Below are positions 60,269 through 64,000 of a DNA stretch of 64,000 bases, piece by piece. Below the pieces are notes generated by a model. The model was not told the origin of the DNA, did not search any database, and saw only the letters and a program-made list of their open reading frames with translations. Source of the DNA: Paenibacillus paridis. GTDB taxonomy: Bacteria; Bacillota; Bacilli; Paenibacillales; Paenibacillaceae. The translations under genes were made by a program, and so were the position numbers. The DNA is taken from assembly GCF_006345825.1 (NCBI RefSeq), contig NZ_VCIX01000092.1, forward strand, positions 1,240,001 to 1,304,000, given 5' to 3'. Numbering within the stretch: position 1 is the first letter of the stretch; each line of letters opens with the position of its first letter.

Positions 60269-62299
60269 ATGAAAGCAAGGGACTTTGTAGTACTTTTTGG
60301 CGTTATTGGAATTGTGCTCATGATGATAATCCCGATCCCAGTCCTACTACTTGATATCCTCATTATTTTAAACATTTCAATCGCATTGATGATTTTGCTT
60401 ATTGCTATGAATACGAAAGAAGCGCTGGATTTTTCGATCTTTCCGGCAATCCTCTTAATCACTACCCTATTTAGGCTAGCGTTAAACGTCTCCACCACAA
60501 GAAATATTTTATCGCATGCAGAAGCTGGGGAAGTTGTAGCTACGTTCGGCAGCTGGGTAGGCGGCGGTCAAATTGCGATTGGTTTTATCGTCTTCCTCAT
60601 CCTCGTTGTCGTCCAATTTATCGTTATTACCAAAGGCTCCGAGCGTGTTGCCGAAGTAGCAGCCAGATTTACGCTTGACGCGATGCCAGGTAAACAAATG
60701 AGTATCGATGCGGATTTGAATGCTGGCTTAATTAATGAACAGCAAGCAAGGGATCGGCGCTCTAAGATTGAGCGCGAAGCGGATTTTTATGGTGCGATGG
60801 ATGGTGCCAGTAAATTCGTAAAAGGGGATGCTATTGCATCCATCATTATCCTCGTTATTAACCTTGTAGGCGGCTTTATCATCGGAATGGCGATTCACAG
60901 CCTAAGTTTTGGAGAATCTTTATCTACGTTCTCTATTCTGACAATCGGTGATGGTTTGGTCAGTCAAATTCCTGCACTGCTTATTTCAACAGCTGCCGGT
61001 TTAATAGTAACTAGGGCGGCATCAGATGGGAACTTGGCAGAGGATGTCACATCTCAGCTATTCAAATATCCTAAATTGTTATTCATTGCAGCTGGTACAA
61101 TCGGACTTCTTGGCCTTACGCCAATCGGTCCGCTCAGAACATGGCCATTTGCCATTATGTTAGCGTTTGGCGGGTGGTATATGCAAAAAGCGATTAATAA
61201 GCAGCAAGCCCAAGAGGAAATGCTTGTCGAAGAGCAGCAGATCGAAGAGGTGCGCAGTCCAGAAAGTGTCATTAGCCTTTTGCAGGTTGATCCGATTGAG
61301 TTTGAGTTCGGATATGGACTTATTCCGCTTGCGGATACACAGCAGGGCGGGGATTTGCTAGACCGAATCATCATGATTCGCAGGCAGTGCGCGCTTGAGC
61401 TTGGCCTTGTCGTTCCGGTCATTCGGATTAGGGACAATATACAGTTAAAACCTAATGAGTACGTTATTAAAATCAAAGGGAATACGGTTGCGCGCGGTGA
61501 TCTTCTCCTTAATCACTATCTGGCAATGAGTCCCGGATTCGAAGACGATTCGGTTGTTGGTATCGAAACGACTGAACCGGCGTTTGGGCTTCCAGCGATA
61601 TGGATTGACGAGCAAATGAAAGAACGCGCGGAGTTGTCAGGTTATACGGTTGTAGACCCTCCATCCGTAGTTGCGACTCACCTAACTGAAATTATTAAAC
61701 GTCACGGACATGAGCTGATCGGCCGTCAAGAAACGAAGCAGCTGGTTGAAAATGTGAAAGAGTCGTATCCAGCGCTTATCGATGAATTGATTCCTTCGAT
61801 TCTCACAATTGGCGATGTGCAAAAAGTTCTGGCAAAGCTGCTGCGGGAAAAGGTATCCATTCGAGACCTGGTTACTATTTTTGAAGCGTTAGCTGATCAT
61901 GGAAACTATACAAAAGATCCTGATATTTTGACTGAATACGTAAGGCAGTCTTTATCCAGGCAAATCACGCAGCAATTCTCATCTGGAGGAGACACGCTGC
62001 GCGTGATTACAGTAGGTCCTCAATTGGAGAAAAAAATTGCCGAATCGGTGCAGCAGTCGGAGCAGGGGACCTACATTGCGCTCGACCCTGTATCTACTCA
62101 GCAAATCTATCAAAAGCTAAACGAGCATGTTAATCGTCAAATCCAATCAGGTCAGCAGCCTGTTGTACTGGCATCACCGACCATTCGCATGTATTTGAGA
62201 CAGATTGTCGAGAGAACCATGCAGGATGTTCCTGTCCTTTCCTACAGTGAGCTTGAACCGAACATTGAAGTTCAAAGCGTCGGGGTGGTGAATTTATGA
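60269..62299 (+). CDS. flhA: Flagellar biosynthesis protein FlhA
   Basis: FlhA is the large export-gate protein, 676 residues, with about eight membrane segments (to residue 310) and a cytoplasmic domain that forms a nonameric ring and docks chaperones. It has the FHIPEP-like region (RFTLDAMPGKQMSIDADLNAG) and the C-terminal PEVLSYSE-like DVPVLSYSELEP. flhF overlaps its stop by four bases. Confidence 0.97.
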   Translation: MKARDFVVLFGVIGIVLMMIIPIPVLLLDILIILNISIALMILLIAMNTKEALDFSIFPAILLITTLFRLALNVSTTRNILSHAEAGEVVATFGSWVGGGQIAIGFIVFLILVVVQFIVITKGSERVAEVAARFTLDAMPGKQMSIDADLNAGLINEQQARDRRSKIEREADFYGAMDGASKFVKGDAIASIIILVINLVGGFIIGMAIHSLSFGESLSTFSILTIGDGLVSQIPALLISTAAGLIVTRAASDGNLAEDVTSQLFKYPKLLFIAAGTIGLLGLTPIGPLRTWPFAIMLAFGGWYMQKAINKQQAQEEMLVEEQQIEEVRSPESVISLLQVDPIEFEFGYGLIPLADTQQGGDLLDRIIMIRRQCALELGLVVPVIRIRDNIQLKPNEYVIKIKGNTVARGDLLLNHYLAMSPGFEDDSVVGIETTEPAFGLPAIWIDEQMKERAELSGYTVVDPPSVVATHLTEIIKRHGHELIGRQETKQLVENVKESYPALIDELIPSILTIGDVQKVLAKLLREKVSIRDLVTIFEALADHGNYTKDPDILTEYVRQSLSRQITQQFSSGGDTLRVITVGPQLEKKIAESVQQSEQGTYIALDPVSTQQIYQKLNEHVNRQIQSGQQPVVLASPTIRMYLRQIVERTMQDVPVLSYSELEPNIEVQSVGVVNL

Positions 62300-63510
62300 G
62301 AGTAAAACGATATATAGTCAATGCCTTGCCCGAGGCAGTTTCTATGATCAGGACAGAGCTTGGCAAAGACGCCGTTATTTTGAATACAAAGGAAATTAAG
62401 GTTGGCGGCTTTATGGGGATGTTTCGCAAGAAAAAGATGGAAGTGATTGCAGCTATCGAATCCAATCAGGCCAATCCACCATCGCAGCCGCAAAGGAACA
62501 CGAATCCTCAAGTGGATGCAGCGGTTGAGAAAATCTTGCAAACGGCGCAGCGTGCTCCAGCAACTGCGGCCACAGCGGTAATGGAACCAAGCGTTGCTCA
62601 GCCGATAAAGGAAAACCCAGCTAGAGTGGAACGCGAACAGTTCATTATTGATGAGATCCGTGATTTAAGGGAATACATGGTCAAACTATCCAAACAACAA
62701 AGCAGCAATCATGCGATGAATGAGCATTTGATTTTGTTAAAGGATCATTTGATTGACCAAGAGATGGATGCGGAATGGATTGAACGTTTGGTTCAATCGA
62801 TAATTGATAAACAAGCGGAAGAACGGGTTGAGCTTACCGGGGAACAGGTTTGGGGTATGGCTGAAGCTCAATTGGAGGAGTGGCTGCGCCCTTATGAAGG
62901 AAGCGGCATCAGCAGCAATGCCAGGGTCGTTCATTTCGTTGGGCCAACCGGCGTAGGCAAAACTACGACTATTGCAAAGCTGGCAGCAGAGCAAACGATT
63001 AAAAATGGACGTAAGGTTGGCTTTATCACATCCGATACGTACAGAATTGCGGCCGTAGACCAGCTAAGAACATACGCGAACATTTTAAATGTACCGATTG
63101 AGGTCGTGTTTTCACAAATGGATTTGCCCAGAGCGTTCAAGCAGCTGGCGGAGCAGGAACTGATTTATATGGATACGGCAGGTCGGAATTTCAGAAGCGA
63201 ACTTCATGTATCCGAGGTAAACAGTTTGCTTCAAACGACTGAACCAAGCGAAACCATTCTTGTCCTAAGCATGACAGGGAAAACGCGCGATATGGCTGCA
63301 GTAGCCGATCAATTCAGCAAATATGGCGTTCGAAAGGTACTGTTTACAAAGCTTGATGAAACTTCGGTTTATGGAGCGATTTTCAACCTGATTATGAATT
63401 TCGAACTGCTGCCTACCTATTTGGCAAGTGGCCAAACGGTTCCGGATGACATAGAGAGGTTTCAAGTCAGGCCTTATGTTCAGAAGCTTCTTAGGAGCCA
63501 GAACCTATGA
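62296..63510 (+). CDS. flhF: Flagellar biosynthesis GTPase FlhF
   Basis: FlhF is the third SRP-type GTPase; it places flagella at the correct site and number. The 404 residues have a basic N-terminus, a linker (about 60-120) and an NG domain with Walker A GPTGVGKT (216-223), DTAGRN and TKLDETSVYGA. FlhG activates its GTPase. The start overlaps flhA and flhG starts inside the stop. Confidence 0.96.
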   Translation: MRVKRYIVNALPEAVSMIRTELGKDAVILNTKEIKVGGFMGMFRKKKMEVIAAIESNQANPPSQPQRNTNPQVDAAVEKILQTAQRAPATAATAVMEPSVAQPIKENPARVEREQFIIDEIRDLREYMVKLSKQQSSNHAMNEHLILLKDHLIDQEMDAEWIERLVQSIIDKQAEERVELTGEQVWGMAEAQLEEWLRPYEGSGISSNARVVHFVGPTGVGKTTTIAKLAAEQTIKNGRKVGFITSDTYRIAAVDQLRTYANILNVPIEVVFSQMDLPRAFKQLAEQELIYMDTAGRNFRSELHVSEVNSLLQTTEPSETILVLSMTGKTRDMAAVADQFSKYGVRKVLFTKLDETSVYGAIFNLIMNFELLPTYLASGQTVPDDIERFQVRPYVQKLLRSQNL

Positions 63511-64000
63511 TGGACCAGGCCGAAGCATTACGAAATTTAGTTAAAAAACAGGAGCTCCAAAATGAAGGCCGCACGACGCGCGTTATAACCGTAACCAGCG
63601 GAAAGGGCGGCGTGGGCAAATCGAATTTCAGTCTTAATTTTGCCTTGGCGCTTCAGCGTCTGGGAAAAAAGGTTCTTGTATTCGATGCTGATATTGGGAT
63701 GGCCAATATTGATGTGCTGATGGGAGTTACCTCTACTTACAATCTATATCATTTGCTCAAGCAGGAAAAAACCATTTGGGAAATTGTCCAAGAAGGACCG
63801 GAGGGGTTGCATTTTATTGCAGGCGGCTCCGGATTTCGGGATTTAATGGACCTATCAGTAGAGCAGCTAGATCGTTTTGCTGAAGAAATAAGCAAGCTTC
63901 ACGGCCGATACGACATCATTTTATTCGATACGGGTGCCGGTCTCTCAAAGGAAACGGTGCGGTTCATTACCGCTGCACAAGAGACAATCGTAGTTACCAC
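63507..64000 (+). CDS. flhG: MinD-like ATPase FlhG (YlxH), 3' end off the window
   Basis: The first 164 residues are present; the rest lies beyond the edge. It is a MinD/ParA-family ATPase with the deviant Walker A SGKGGVGKS (31-39), the VFDADIGMANIDVLMG segment and a second acidic motif IILFDTGAG. An N-terminal MMDQAEALRNLVKK helix may activate FlhF, as in Bacillus FlhG. The adjacent ATGATG at 63507 follows AGGAG (63493-63497) and overlaps the flhF stop by four bases. Confidence 0.95.
   Translation, partial: MMDQAEALRNLVKKQELQNEGRTTRVITVTSGKGGVGKSNFSLNFALALQRLGKKVLVFDADIGMANIDVLMGVTSTYNLYHLLKQEKTIWEIVQEGPEGLHFIAGGSGFRDLMDLSVEQLDRFAEEISKLHGRYDIILFDTGAGLSKETVRFITAAQETIVVT

Noticed and set aside
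1..64000. CRISPR arrays, rRNA genes, complete tRNA genes or insertion sequences
   Set aside because: I saw no regularly spaced repeats, no rRNA-like sequence, no full cloverleaf and no transposase gene in the window.

Overview
The window looks like chromosomal DNA of a spore-forming, motile, endospore-type Firmicute, most likely Paenibacillaceae (Paenibacillus, Cohnella or a close relative). Reasons: the gene order follows Bacillus subtilis blocks (ylbHIJLMN-rpmF; fapR-plsX to ftsY; ylxM-ffh-rpsP-khpA-rimM-trmD-rplS; lepB-rbgA-rnhB-ylqG-ylqH; sucCD-dprA-topA-trmFO-hslVU-codY; the fla/che operon). The sporulation gene ylbJ is present, as are a CodY/FapR regulator set and a FliY-type flagellar switch, and base composition is balanced. 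I cannot name a species from sequence alone.

Layout. 1-1031: left edge with a broken tyrosine-recombinase gene and scrap sequence, probably an old integration scar. 1032-6837: rsmD, coaD, ylbJ (-), ylbL, tmcAL (-), yceD and rpmF. 7150-14091: FapR-controlled fatty-acid synthesis cluster (fapR, plsX, fabH, fabD, fabG, acpP, fabF) followed by rnc. 14282-20832: smc, ftsY, ylxM and ffh (chromosome condensation and SRP targeting). 20866-24864: rpsP, khpA, rimM, trmD and rplS, interrupted before rplS by a divergent SLH-CAP surface protein gene. 24962-27196: lepB, rbgA and rnhB. 27619-30171: ylqG, ylqH and yraN; the first two resemble FliK and the FlhB C-terminal fragment. 30231-41528: comM (-), sucCD, dprA, topA, trmFO, hslVU. 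41556-42326: codY. 42543 to the right edge: one long flagellar operon from flgB to flhG, which runs off the window.

How the parts work together. The fatty-acid block makes acyl-ACP for membrane lipid under feedback by malonyl-CoA through FapR, and a FapR-like operator lies upstream of fapR. The smc-ftsY-ylxM-ffh block and ribosomal genes couple secretion, chromosome maintenance and translation. CodY, a GTP/branched-chain amino-acid sensor, sits directly upstream of the flagellar operon. That operon encodes the rod and hook proteins, MS ring, switch, export gate, ATPase complex and the FlhF/FlhG placement pair.

Most of the window is ordinary core genome. The parts that deserve a second look are: the YlqG-YlqH pair, which reads like a detached copy of the flagellar substrate-switch module; a probably structured non-coding stretch before ylqG; an Escherichia coli-like yceD-rpmF-plsX-fabHDG-acpP-fabF order fused to a FapR regulator; the integrase scar; the SLH-CAP insertion; and several leader hairpins.
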